Part shown: positions 1 through 12,884 of the stretch, in pieces
How the letters are laid out: each line of letters opens with the position of its first letter
Numbering within the stretch: position 1 is the stretch's first letter
From: Petrolisthes cinctipes
Taxonomy: Eukaryota; Arthropoda; Malacostraca; Decapoda; Porcellanidae
DNA: 64,000 nt
Direction: 5' to 3'
NCBI GenBank assembly: GCA_033782935.1
Contig: JAWQEG010000084.1
Coordinates: forward strand, 1,178,001-1,242,000
Translations under genes and position numbers: made by a program
The notes under the pieces: generated by a model
What the model was told of the DNA's origin: nothing
The model's database searches: none
Seen by the model: the letters and a program-made list of their open reading frames with translations, nothing else

Positions 1-865
1 TGTTTTTGGCCTGTATTTTGAAAATACTCTAACAAGAATTAGGCATGTACAGATACCTTCTGGGACCTCTAAATATAGAATTTTCGGGTGTTTTGGGACT
101 GAATTTGAGATATCGATTTTTTGGCACCTAAAATGTCGATTTTTAGCATCTTTTTAGCCTATATTTTGAAAATATTCTAGCACTGTGTAGGCATGTACAG
201 ATTGCTTCTGGGACCCCAAAATATTGAATTTTCGGGTGTTTTGAGCCTGAATTTGAGATATAAACGGGTACAGAAGATACATGCACATATTGACTTTGGG
301 CACCAAAAATATCGATTTTCAGCATGTTTTGGGCCTGAATTTTGAAAATACTCTAAAACGGAGTAGGCATGTACAGATCGCTTCTGGGACCCCAAAATAT
401 CGAATTTTCGGGTGTTTAGGGACAGAATTTGAGATATAAACGGGTACAGAAGATGAATGCACGTATCGACTTTTGGGCCCCAAAAAGATCGATTTTCAGT
501 ATGTTTTTGGCCTGTATTTTGAAAATACTCTAATACGGAGTAGGCATGTACAGATACCTTCTGGGACCTCTAAATATCGAATTTTCGGGTGTTATGGGAC
601 TGAATTTGAGATATCGATTTTTTGGCACCTATAATATCGATTTTTAGCATGTTTTTAGCCTATATTTTGAAAATATTCTAGCACTGTGTAGGCATGTACA
701 GATTGCTTCTGGGACCCCAAAATATTGAATTTTCGGGTGTTTTGAGCCTGAATTTGAGATATAAACGGGTACAGAAGATACATGCACATATTGACTTTGG
801 GCATCTAAAATATCGATTTTCAGCAGGTTTTGGGCCTGTATTTTGAAAATACTCTAACACTGAGT

Positions 866-1042
866 AGGCATGTACAGATTGCTTCTGGGACCCCAAAATA
901 TTGAATTTTCGGGTGTTTTGAGCCTGAATTTGAGATATAAACGGGTACAGAAGATGAATGCACGTATCGACTTTTGGGCCCCAAAAAGATCGATTTTCAG
1001 TATGTTTTTGGCCTGTATTTTGAAAATACTCTAATACGGAGT
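866..1042. repeat. A/B hybrid monomer (177 bp)
   Basis: The 5' half is A type (attgctt, aatattgaatt, gttttgagcctg). From about agatgaatgcac onward it is the local B variant (gggccccaaaaagatcg, tttttggcctg, then C1). The switch lies within the region identical between A and B around gaatttgagatataaacggg. Confidence 0.85.
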
Positions 1043-2990
1043 AGGCATGTACAGATACCTTCTGGGACCTCTAAATATCGAATTTTCGGGTGTTATGGGA
1101 CTGAATTTGAGATATCGATTTTTTGGCACCTATAATATCGATTTTTAGCATGTTTTTAGCCTATATTTTGAAAATATTCTAGCACTGTGTAGGCATGTAC
1201 AGATTGCTTCTGGGACCCCAAAATATTGAATTTTCGGGTGTTTTGAGCCTGAATTTGAGATATAAACGGGTACAGAAGATACATGCACATATTGACTTTG
1301 GGCATCTAAAATATCGATTTTCAGCAGGTTTTGGGCCTGTATTTTGAAAATACTCTAACACTGAGTAGGCATGTACAGATTGCTTCTGGGACCCCAAAAT
1401 ATTGAATTTTCGGGTGTTTTGAGCCTGAATTTGAGATATAAACGGGTACAGAAGATGCATGCACATATTGACTTTTGTGCACCTAAAAGATCGATTTTCA
1501 GTATGTTTTGAGCATGTATTTTGAAAATACTCTAACACGGAGTAGGCATGTACAGATCGCTTCTGGGACCCCTAAATATCGAATTTTCGGGTGTTTTGGG
1601 ACTGAATTTGAGATATCGACTTTTTGGCACCTAAAAGATCGATTTTTAGCATGTTTTTAGCCTATATTTTGAAAATATTCAAGCACTGAGTAGGCATGTA
1701 CAGATTGCTTCTGGGACCCCAAAATATTGATTTTTCGGGTGATTTGAGCCTGAATTTGAGATATAAACGGGTACAGAAGATACATGCACATATTGACTTT
1801 GGGCACCAAAAATATCGATTTTCAGCATGTTTTGGGCCTGAAATTTGAAAATACTCTAACACGGAGTAGGCATGTACAGATCGCTTCTGGGACCCCAAAA
1901 TATCGAATTTTCGGGTGTTTAGGGCCAGAATTTGAGATATAAACGGGTACAGAAGATGCATGCACATATCCGATAGACTTTTGGGCACCTAAAAGATCGA
2001 TTTTCAGTATGTTTTTGGCCTGTATTTTGAAAATACTCTAACAAGAATTAGGCATGTACAGATACCTTCTGGGACCTCTAAATATCGAATTTTCGGGTGT
2101 TTTGGGACTGAATTTGAGATATCGATTTTTTGGCACCTAAAATGTCGATTTTTAGCATGTTTTTAGCCTATATTTTGAAAATATTCTAGCATTGAGTAGG
2201 CATGTACAGATTGCTTCTGGGACCCCAAAATATTGAATTTTCGGGTGTTTTGAGCCTGAATTTGAGATATAAACGGGTACAGAAGATACATGCACATATT
2301 GACTTTGGGCATCTAAATTATCGATTTTCAGCATGTTTTGGGCCTGAATTTTGAAAATACTCTAACACGGAGTAGGCATGTACAGATCGCTTCTGGGACC
2401 CCAAAATATCGAATTTTCGGGTGTTTAGGGCCAGAATTTGAGATATAAACGGGTACAGAAGATGCATGCACATATCGACTTTTGGGCACCTAAAAGATCG
2501 ATTTTCAGTATGTTTTTGGCCTGTATTTTGAAAATACTCTAACACGGAGTAGGCATGTACAGATACCTTCTGGGACCTCTAAATATCGAATTTTCGGGTG
2601 TTATGGGACTGAATTTGAGATATCGATTTTTTGGCACCTATAATATCGATTTTTAGCATGTTTTTAGCCTATATTTTGAAAATATTCTAGCACTGTGTAG
2701 GCATGTACAGATTGCTTCTGGGACCCCAAAATATTGAATTTTCGGGTGTTTTGAGCCTGAATTTGAGATATAAACGGGTACAGAAGATACATTCACATAT
2801 TGACTTTGGGCATCTAAAATATCGATTTTCAGCATGTTTTGGGCCTGTATTTTGAAAATACTCTAACACTGAGTAGGCATGTACAGATTGCTTCTGTTAC
2901 CCCAAAATATTGAATTTTCGGGTGTTTTGAGCCTGAATTTGAGATATAAACGGGTACAGAAGATACATGCACATATTGACTTTAGGCATC

Positions 2991-3030
2991 TAAAATATCG
3001 ATTTTCAGCATAAAAGATTGATTTTCAGTA
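2991..3030. repeat. 20 bp internal tandem duplication of A1-type and D-type segments
   Basis: Bases 2991-3010 (A1-like, ending cagca) are followed directly by 3011-3030 (D-like, ending cagta). The two are aligned 20-mers with four differences. The host monomer, 2875-3070, is 196 bp instead of 176. It looks like a slipped or out-of-register A1/D junction. Confidence 0.85.
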
Positions 3031-3609
3031 TGTTTTGAGCATGTATTTTGAAAATACTCTAACACGGAGTAGGCATGTACAGATCGCTTCTGGGGCCCCT
3101 AAATATCGAATTTTCTGGTGTTTTGGGACTGAATTTGAGATATCGACTTTTTGGCACCTAAAAGATCGATTTTTAGCATGTTTTTAGCCTATATTTTGAG
3201 AATATTCTAGCACTGTACAGATTGCTTCTGGGACCCCAAAATATTGAAATTTCGGGTGTTTTGAGCCTGAATTTGAGATATAAACGGGTACAGAAGATAC
3301 ATGCACATATTGACTTTGGGCACCAAAAATATCGATTTTCAGCATGTTTTGGCCCGAATTTTGAAAATACTCTAACACGGAGTAGGCATGTACAGATCGC
3401 TTCTGGGACCCCAAAATATCGAATTTTCGGGTGTTTAGGGCCAGAATTTGAGATATAAACGGGTACAGAAGATGAATGCACATATCGACTTTTGGGCCCC
3501 AAAAAGATTGATTTTCAGTATGTTTTTGGCCTGTATTTTGAAAATACTCTAACACGGAGTAGGCATGTACAGATACCTTCTGGGACCTCTAAATATCGAA
3601 TTTTCGGGT

Positions 3610-3624
3610 GTTATTTTTGGCACC
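3610..3624. other. 24 bp deletion inside a C1 monomer
   Basis: The segment gttatttttggcacc is 15 bases here. The offset-3482 copy has 39 bases at 7092-7130, including the gggactg and gagatat blocks. After the site the offset between the copies becomes 3506, which confirms the 24 bp difference. Confidence 0.88.
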
Positions 3625-6600
3625 TATAATATCGATTTTTAGCATGTTTTTATCCTATATTTTGAAAATATTCTAGCACTGTGTAGGCATGTACAGATTG
3701 CTTCTGGGAACCCAAAATATTGAATTTTCGGGTGTTTTGAGCCTGAATTTAAGATATAAACGGGTACAGAAGATACATGCACATATTGACTTTGGGCATC
3801 TAAAATATCGATTTTCAGCAGGTTTTGGGCCTGTATTTTGAAAATACTCTAACACTGAGTAGGCATGTACAGATTGCTTCTGGGACCCCAAAATATTGAA
3901 TTTTCGGGTGTTTTGAGCCTGAATTTGAGATATAAACGGGTACTGAAGATGCATGCACATATTGACTTTTGTGCACCTAAAAGATCGATTTTCAGTATGT
4001 TTTGAGCATGTATTTTGAAAATACTCTAACACGGAGTAGGCATGTACAGATCGCTTCTGGGACCCCTAAATATCGAATTTTCGGGTGTTTTGGTACTGAA
4101 TTTGAGATATCGACTTTTTGGCACCTAAAAGATCGATTTTTAGCATGTTTTAAGCCTATATTTTGAAAATATTCTAGCACTGAGTAGGCATGTACAGATT
4201 GCTTCTGGGACCCCAAAATATTGATTTTTCGGGTGTTTTGAGCCTGAATTTGAGATATAAACGGGTACAGAAGATACATGCACATATTGACTTTGGGCAC
4301 CAAAAATATCGATTTACAGCATGTTTTGGGCCTGAAATTTGAAAATACTCTAACACGGAGTAGGCATGTACAGATCGCTTTTGGGACCCCAAAATATCGA
4401 ATTTTCGGGTGTTTAGGGCCAGAATTTGAGATATAAACGGGTACAGAAGATGCATGCACATATCCGATAGACTTTTGGGCAACTAAAAGATAGATTTTCA
4501 GTATGTTTTTGGCCTGTATTTTGAAAATACTCTAACAAGAATTAGGCATGTACAGATACCTTCTGGGACCTCTAAATATAGAATTTTCGGGTGTTTTGGG
4601 ACTGAATTTGAGATATCGATTTTTTGGCACCTAAAATGTCGATTTTTAGCATCTTTTTAGCCTATATTTTGAAAATATTCTAGCACTGTGTAGGCATGTA
4701 CAGATTGCTTCTGGGACCCCAAAATATTGAATTTTCGGGTGTTTTGAGCCTGAATTTGAGATATAAACGGGTACAGAAGATACATGCACATATTGACTTT
4801 GGGCACCAAAAATATCGATTTTCAGCATGTTTAGGGCCTGAAATTTGAAAATACTCTAAAACGGAGTAGGCATGTACAGATCGCTTCTGGGACCCCAAAA
4901 TATCGTATTTTCGGGTGTTTAGGGCCAGAATTTGAGATATAAACGGGTACAGAAGATGAATGCACGTATCGACCTTTGGGCCCCAAAAAGATCGATTTTC
5001 AGTATGTTTTTGGCCTGTATTTTGAAAATACTCTAATACGGAGTAGGCATGTACAGATACCTTCTGGGACCTCTAAATATCGAATTTTCGGGTGTTATGG
5101 GACTGAATTTGAGATATCGATTTTTTGGCACCTGTAATATCGATTTTTAGCATGTTTTTAGCCTATATTTTGAATATATTCTAGCACTGTGTAGGCATGT
5201 ACAGATTGCTTCTGGGACCCCAAAATATTGAATTTTCGGGGGTTTTGAGCCTGAATTTGAGATATAAACGGGTACAGAAGATACATGCACATATTGACTT
5301 TGGGCATCTAAAATATCGATTTTCAGCATGTTTTGGGCCTGTATTTTGAAAATACTCTAACACTGAGTAGGCATGTACAGATTGCTTCTGGGACCCCAAA
5401 ATATTGAATTTTCGGGTGTTTTGAGCCTGAATTTGAGATATAAACGGGTACTGAAGATGCATGCACATATTGACTTTTGTGCACCTAAAAGATCGATTTT
5501 CAGTATGTTTTGAGCATGTATTTTGAAAATACTCTAACACGGAGTAGGCATGTACAGATCGCTTCTGGGACCCCTAAATATCGAATTTTCGGGTGTTTTG
5601 GGACTGAATTTGAGATATCGACTTTTTGGCACCTAAAAGATCGATTTTTAGCATGTTTTTAGCCTATATTTTGAAAATATTCTAGCACTGAGTAGGCATG
5701 TACAGATTGCTTCTGGGACCCCAAAATATTGATTTTTCGGGTGTTTTGAGCCTGAATTTGAGATATAAACGGGTACAGAAGATACATGCACATATTGACT
5801 TTGGGCACCAAAAATATCGATTTTCAGCATGTTTTGGGCCTGAAATTTGAAAATACTCTAACACGGAGTAGGCATGTACAGATCGCTTCTGGGACCCCAA
5901 AATATCGAATTTTCGGGTGTTTAGGGCCAGAATTTGAGATATAAACGGGTACAGAAGATGCATGCACATATCCGATAGACTTTTGGGCACCTAAAAGATC
6001 GATTTTCAGTATGTTTTTGGCCTGTATTTTGAAAATACTCTAACAAGAATTAGGCATGTACAGATACCTTCTGGGACCTCTAAATATAGAATTTTCGGGT
6101 GTTTTGGGACTGAATTTGAGATATCGATTTTTTGGCACCTAAAATGTCGATTTTTAGCATCTTTTTAGCCTATATTTTGAAAATATTCTAGCACTGTGTA
6201 GGCATGTACAGATTGCTTCTGGGACCCCAAAATATTGAATTTTCGGGTGTTTTGAGCCTGAATTTGAGATATAAACGGGTACAGAAGATACATGCACATA
6301 TTGACTTTGGGCATCTAAAATATCGATTTTCAGCAGGTTTTGGGCCTGTATTTTGAAAATACTCTAACACTGAGTAGGCATGTACAGATTGCTTCTGGGA
6401 CCCCAAAATATTGAATTTTCGGGTGTTTTGAGCCTGAATTTGAGATATAAACGGGTACTGAAGATGCATGCACATATCGACTTTTGTGCACCTAAAAGAT
6501 CGATTTTCAGTATGTTTTGAGCATGTATTTTGAAAATACTCTAACACGGAGTAGGCATGTACAGATCGCTTCTGGGGCCCCTAAATATCGAATTTTCGGG

Positions 6601-7221
6601 TGTTTTGGGACTGAATTTGAGATATCGACTTTTTGGCACCTAAAAGATCGATTTTTAGCATGTTTTTAGCCTATATTTTGAGAATATTCTAGCACTGTAC
6701 AGATTGCTTCTGGGACCCCAAAATATTGAATTTTCGGGTGTTTTGAGCCTGAATTTGAGATATAAACGGGTACAGAAGATACATGCACATATTGACTTTG
6801 GGCACCAAAAATATCGATTTTCAGCATGTTTTGGCCCGAATTTTGAAAATACTCTAACACGGAGTAGGCATGTACAGATCGCTTCTGGGACCCCAAAATA
6901 TCGAATTTTCGGGTGTTTAGGGCCAGAATTTGAGATATAAATGGGTACAGAAGATGAATGCACATATCGACTTTTGGGCCCCAAAAAGATTGATTTTCAG
7001 TATGTTTTTGGCCTGTATTTTGAAAATACTCTAACACGGAGTAGGCATGTACAGATACCTTCTGGGACCTCTAAATATCGAATTTTCGGGTGTTATGGGA
7101 CTGAATTTGAGATATCGATTTTTTGGCACCTATAATATCGATTTTTAGCATGTTTTTAGCCTATATTTTGAAAATATTCTAGCACTGTGTAGGCATGTAC
7201 AGATTGCTTCTGGGAACCCAA

Positions 7222-8906
7222 AATATTGAATTTTCGGGTGTTTTGAGCCTGAATTTAAGATATAAACGGGTACAGAAGATACATGCACATATTGACTTTG
7301 GGCATCTAAAATATCGATTTTTTAGCAGGTTTTGGGCCTGTATTTTGAAAATACTCTAACACTGAGTAGGCATGTACAGATTGCTTCTGGGACCCCAAAA
7401 TATTGAATTTTCGGGTGTTTTGAGCCTGAATTTGAGATATAAACGGGTACTGAAGATGCATGCACATATTGACTTTTGTGCACCTAAAAGATCGATTTTC
7501 AGTATGTTTTGAGCATGTATTTTGAAAATACTCTAACACGGAGAAGGCATGTACAGATCGCTTCTGGGACCCCTAAATATCGAATTTTCGGGTGTTTTGG
7601 GACTGAATTTGAGATATCGACTTTTTGGCACCTAAAAGATCGATTTTTAGCATGTTTTAAGCCTATATTTTGAAAATATTCTAGCACTGAGTAGGCATGT
7701 ACAGATTGCTTCTGGGACCCCAAAATATTGATTTTTCGGGTGTTTTGAGCCTGAATTTGAGATATAAACGGGTACAGAAGATACATGCACATATTGACTT
7801 TGGGCACCAAAAATATCGATTTTCAGCATGTTTTGGGCCTGAAATTTGAAAATACTCTAACACGGAGTAGGCATGTACAGATCGCTTCTGGGACCCCAAA
7901 ATATCGAATTTTCGGGTGTTTAGGGCCAGAATTTGAGATATAAACGGGTACAGAAGATGCATGCACATATCCGATAGACTTTTGGGCACCTAAAAGATCG
8001 ATTTTCAGTATGTTTTTGGCCTGTATTTTGAAAATACTCTAACAAGAATTAGGCATGTACAGATACCTTCTGGGACCTCTAAATATAGAATTTTCGGGTG
8101 TTTTGGGACTGAATTTGAGATATAGATTTTTTGGCACCTAAAATGTCGATTTTTAGCATCTTTTTAGCCTATATTTTGAAAATATTCTAGCACTGTGTAG
8201 GCATGTACAGATTGCTTCTGGGACCCCAAAATATTGAATTTTCGGGTGTTTTGAGCCTGAATTTGAGATATAAACGGGTACAGAAGATACATGCACATAT
8301 TGACTTTCGGCATCTAAAATATCGATTTTCAGCATGTTTTGGGCCTGTATTTTGAAAATACTCTAACACTGAGTAGGCATGTACAGATTGCTTCTGGGCC
8401 CCCAAAATATTGAATTTTCGGGTGTTTTGAGCCTGAATTTGAGATATAAACGGGTACAGAAGATACATGCACATATTGACTTTGGGCACCAAAAACATCG
8501 ATTTTCAGCATGTTTTGGGCCTGAATTTTGAAAATACTCTAACACGGAGTAGGCATGTACAGATCGCTTCTGGGACCCCAAAATATCGAATTTTCGGGTG
8601 TTTAGGGCCAGAATTTGAGATATTAACGGGTACAGAAGATGAATGCACATATCGACTTTTGGGCACCTAAAAGATCGATTTTCAGTATGTTTTTGGCCTG
8701 TATTTTGAAAATACTCTAACACGGAGTAGGCATGTACAGATACCTTCTGGGACCTCTAAATATCGAATTTTCGGGTGTTTTGGGACTGAATTTGAGATAT
8801 CGATTTTTTGGCACCTAAAATGTCGATTTTTAGCATGTTTTAAGCCTATATTTTGAAAATATTCTAGCACTGTGTAGGCATGTTCAGATTGCTTCTGGGA
8901 CCCCAA
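7222..8906. repeat. 1685 bp block, copy 1
   Basis: It matches 8907-10591 base for base at offset 1685 apart from a few substitutions; two I can place are 8124 (a, against c at 9809) and 8479 (a, against t at 10164). The boundaries are approximate. They are inferred from gggaaccc near 7216 lacking a partner at 8901, and from the shared gaatttaaga variant near 7251 and 8936. Confidence 0.87.
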
Positions 8907-10591
8907 AATATTGAATTTTCGGGTGTTTTGAGCCTGAATTTAAGATATAAACGGGTACAGAAGATACATGCACATATTGACTTTGGGCATCTAAAATATC
9001 GATTTTTTAGCAGGTTTTGGGCCTGTATTTTGAAAATACTCTAACACTGAGTAGGCATGTACAGATTGCTTCTGGGACCCCAAAATATTGAATTTTCGGG
9101 TGTTTTGAGCCTGAATTTGAGATATAAACGGGTACTGAAGATGCATGCACATATTGACTTTTGTGCACCTAAAAGATCGATTTTCAGTATGTTTTGAGCA
9201 TGTATTTTGAAAATACTCTAACACGGAGAAGGCATGTACAGATCGCTTCTGGGACCCCTAAATATCGAATTTTCGGGTGTTTTGGGACTGAATTTGAGAT
9301 ATCGACTTTTTGGCACCTAAAAGATCGATTTTTAGCATGTTTTAAGCCTATATTTTGAAAATATTCTAGCACTGAGTAGGCATGTACAGATTGCTTCTGG
9401 GACCCCAAAATATTGATTTTTCGGGTGTTTTGAGCCTGAATTTGAGATATAAACGGGTACAGAAGATACATGCACATATTGACTTTGGGCACCAAAAATA
9501 TCGATTTTCAGCATGTTTTGGGCCTGAAATTTGAAAATACTCTAACACGGAGTAGGCATGTACAGATCGCTTCTGGGACCCCAAAATATCGAATTTTCGG
9601 GTGTTTAGGGCCAGAATTTGAGATATAAACGGGTACAGAAGATGCATGCACATATCCGATAGACTTTTGGGCACCTAAAAGATCGATTTTCAGTATGTTT
9701 TTGGCCTGTATTTTGAAAATACTCTAACAAGAATTAGGCATGTACAGATACCTTCTGGGACCTCTAAATATAGAATTTTCGGGTGTTTTGGGACTGAATT
9801 TGAGATATCGATTTTTTGGCACCTAAAATGTCGATTTTTAGCATCTTTTTAGCCTATATTTTGAAAATATTCTAGCACTGTGTAGGCATGTACAGATTGC
9901 TTCTGGGACCCCAAAATATTGAATTTTCGGGTGTTTTGAGCCTGAATTTGAGATATAAACGGGTACAGAAGATACATGCACATATTGACTTTCGGCATCT
10001 AAAATATCGATTTTCAGCATGTTTTGGGCCTGTATTTTGAAAATACTCTAACACTGAGTAGGCATGTACAGATTGCTTCTGGGCCCCCAAAATATTGAAT
10101 TTTCGGGTGTTTTGAGCCTGAATTTGAGATATAAACGGGTACAGAAGATACATGCACATATTGTCTTTGGGCACCAAAAACATCGATTTTCAGCATGTTT
10201 TGGGCCTGAATTTTGAAAATACTCTAACACGGAGTAGGCATGTACAGATCGCTTCTGGGACCCCAAAATATCGAATTTTCGGGTGTTTAGGGCCAGAATT
10301 TGAGATATTAACGGGTACAGAAGATGAATGCACATATCGACTTTTGGGCACCTAAAAGATCGATTTTCAGTATGTTTTTGGCCTGTATTTTGAAAATACT
10401 CTAACACGGAGTAGGCATGTACAGATACCTTCTGGGACCTCTAAATATCGAATTTTCGGGTGTTTTGGGACTGAATTTGAGATATCGATTTTTTGGCACC
10501 TAAAATGTCGATTTTTAGCATGTTTTAAGCCTATATTTTGAAAATATTCTAGCACTGTGTAGGCATGTTCAGATTGCTTCTGGGACCCCAA
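8907..10591. repeat. 1685 bp block, copy 2
   Basis: Second copy of the preceding block. Both carry the same local oddities: a doubled medium monomer with ttcggcatct, gggccccc, an aaaacatcg variant, and tgttcagatt near the end (about 8881 and 10566). That a third copy is not present is shown by gaatttgaga near 10621 where the copies have gaatttaaga. Confidence 0.87.
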
Positions 10592-11617
10592 AATATTGAA
10601 TTTTCGGGTGTTTTGAGCCTGAATTTGAGATATAAACGGGTACAGAAGATACATGCACAGATTGACTTTGGGCATCTAAAATATCGATTTTCAGCATGTT
10701 TTGGGCCTGTATTTTGAAAATACTCTAACACTGAGTAGGCATGTATAGATTGCTTCTGGGACCCCCAAATATTGAATTTTCGGGTGTTTTGAGCCTGAAT
10801 TTGAGATATAAACGGGTACTGAAGATACATGCACATATTGACTTTGGGCATCTAAAATATCGATTTTCAGCATGTTTTGGGCCTGTATTTTGAAAATACT
10901 CTAACACTGTACAGATTGCTTCTGGGATCACAAAATATTGAATTTTCGGGTGTTTTGAGCCTGAAGTTGAGATATAAACGGGTACTGAAGATGCATGCAC
11001 ATATCGACTTTTGTGCACCTAAAAGATCGATTTTCAGTATGTTTTGAGCATGTATTTTGAAAATACTCTAACACGGAGTAGGCATGGACAGATCGCTTCT
11101 GGGACCCCTACATATCGAATTTTCGGGTGTTTTGGGACTGAATTTGAGATATCGATTTTTTGGCACCTAAAATGTCGATTTTTAGCATGTTTTTAGCCTA
11201 TATTTTGAAAATATTCTAGCACTGTGTAGGCATGTACAGATTGCTTCTGGGACCCCAAAATATTGAATTTTCTGGTATTTTGAGCCTGAATTTGAGATAT
11301 AAACGGGTACAGAAGATACATGCACATATTGACTTTTGGCATCTAAAATATCGATTTTCAGCATGTTTTGGGCCTGTATTTTGAAAATACTCTGACACTG
11401 AGTAGGCATGTACAGACTGCTTCTGGGAACCCAAAATATTGAATTTTCGGGTGTTTTGAGCCTGAATTTGAGATATAAACGGGTACTGAAGAAGCATGCA
11501 CATATCGACTTTTGTGCACCTAAACGATCGATTTTCCGTATGTTTTGAGCATGTATTTTGAAAATACTCTAACACGGAGTAGGCATGTACAGAACGCTTC
11601 TGGGACCCCTACATATC
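10450..11617. repeat. 1168 bp block, copy 1
   Basis: It matches 11618-12785 at offset 1168. Shared private marks include gtatagattgc, gggacccccaaat, cactgtacagattgc near 10905 and 12073, cccctacatatcg, and ctaaacgatcgattttccg at about 11520 and 12688. Ends are approximate. Confidence 0.82.
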
Positions 11618-12785
11618 GAATTTTCGGGTGTTTTGGGACTGAATTTGAGATATCGATTTTTTGGCACCTAAAATGTCGATTTTTAGCATATTTTAAGCCT
11701 TTTTTTTTTAAATATTCTAGCACTGTGTAGGCATGTTGAGATTGCTTCTGGGACCCCAAAATATTGAATTTTCGGGTGTTTTGAGCCTGAATTTGAGATA
11801 TAAACGGGTACAGAAGATACATGCACAGATTGACTTTGGGCATCTAAAATATCGATTTTCAGCATGTTTTGGGCCTGTATTTTGAAAATACTCTAACACT
11901 GAGTAGGCATGTATAGATTGCTTCTGGGACCCCCAAATATTGAATTTTCGGGTGTTTTGAGCTTGAATTTGAGATATAAACGGGTACTGAAGATACATGC
12001 ACATATTGACTTTGGGCATCTAAAATATCGATTTTCAGCATGTTTTGGGCCTGTATTTTGAAAATACTCTAACACTGTACAGATTGCTTCTGGGACCACA
12101 AAATATTGAATTTTCGGGTGTTTTGAGCCTGAATTTGAGATATAAACGGGTACTGAAGATGCATGCACATATCGACTTTTGTGCACCTAAAAGATCGATT
12201 TTCAGTATGTTTTGAGCATGTATTTTGAAAATACTCTAACACGGAGTAGGCATGGACAGATCGCTTCTGGGACCCCTACATATCGAATTTTCGGGTGTTT
12301 TGGGACTGAATTTGAGATATCGATTTTTTGGCACCTAAAATGTCGATTTTTAGCATGTTTTTAGCCTATATTTTTAAAATATTCTAGCACTGTGTAGGCA
12401 TGTACAGATTGCTTCTGGGACCCCAAAATATTGAATTTTCGGGTGTTTTGAGCCTGAATTTGAGATATAAACGGGTACAGAAGATACATGCACATATTGA
12501 CTTTTGGCATCTAAAATATCGATTTTCAGCATGTTTTGGGCCTGTATTTTGAAAATACTCTGACACTGAGTAGGCATGTACAGACTGCTTCTGGGACCCC
12601 AAAATATTGAATTTTCGGGTGTTTTGAGCCTGAATTTGAGATATAAACGGGTACTGAAGAAGCATGCACATATCGACTTTTGTGCACCTAAACGATCGAT
12701 TTTCCGTATGTTTTGAACATGTATTTTGAAACTACTCTAACACGGAGTAGGCATGTACAGATCGCTTCTGGGACCCCTACATATC
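11618..12785. repeat. 1168 bp block, copy 2
   Basis: Second copy, beginning close to the T-run variant near 11700. The match ends shortly before a 12 bp deletion in the C monomer 12749-12884. A few substitutions separate the copies, for example gagcctg to gagcttg near 11962. Confidence 0.82.
11700..11709. other. T10 run replacing tatattttga
   Basis: In a C1 monomer the usual gcctatattttgaaaat reads gcct followed by nine further T and then aaatattc. The length is unchanged, so four non-T bases have become T and the dyad arm is destroyed. A similar T10 run lies at 35911-35920. Confidence 0.85.
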
Positions 12786-12884
12786 GAATTTTCGGGTGTT
12801 TTGGGATATCGACTTTTTGGCACCTAAAAGATCGATTTTTAGCATGTTTTTAGCCTATATTTTGAAAATATTCTAGCACTGAGT
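12749..12884. repeat. 136 bp C monomer with 12 bp deletion
   Basis: The run tgttttgggatatcg replaces tgttttgggactg...gagatatcg, a loss of 12 bases after ggga at about 12803-12806. The monomer is 136 bp instead of 148. Confidence 0.85.

Larger units (their letters stand above)
1..7221. repeat. Left domain: irregular trimer and hexamer array with private variants
   Basis: The C-A-long order holds, but with many hybrids and small indels. Variants restricted to about 0-10 kb include aacaagaattagg before C1 (near 31, 2039, 4532, 6042, 8040 and 9725), a five-base insertion giving atatccgatagac in B, and agcatctttttagcc in C1. The segment at about 3051-3613 is repeated at 6533-7095 (offset 3482 bp). 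The first 350 bases match 4.5-4.85 kb (offset 4503 bp). No gene is present. Confidence 0.88.
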
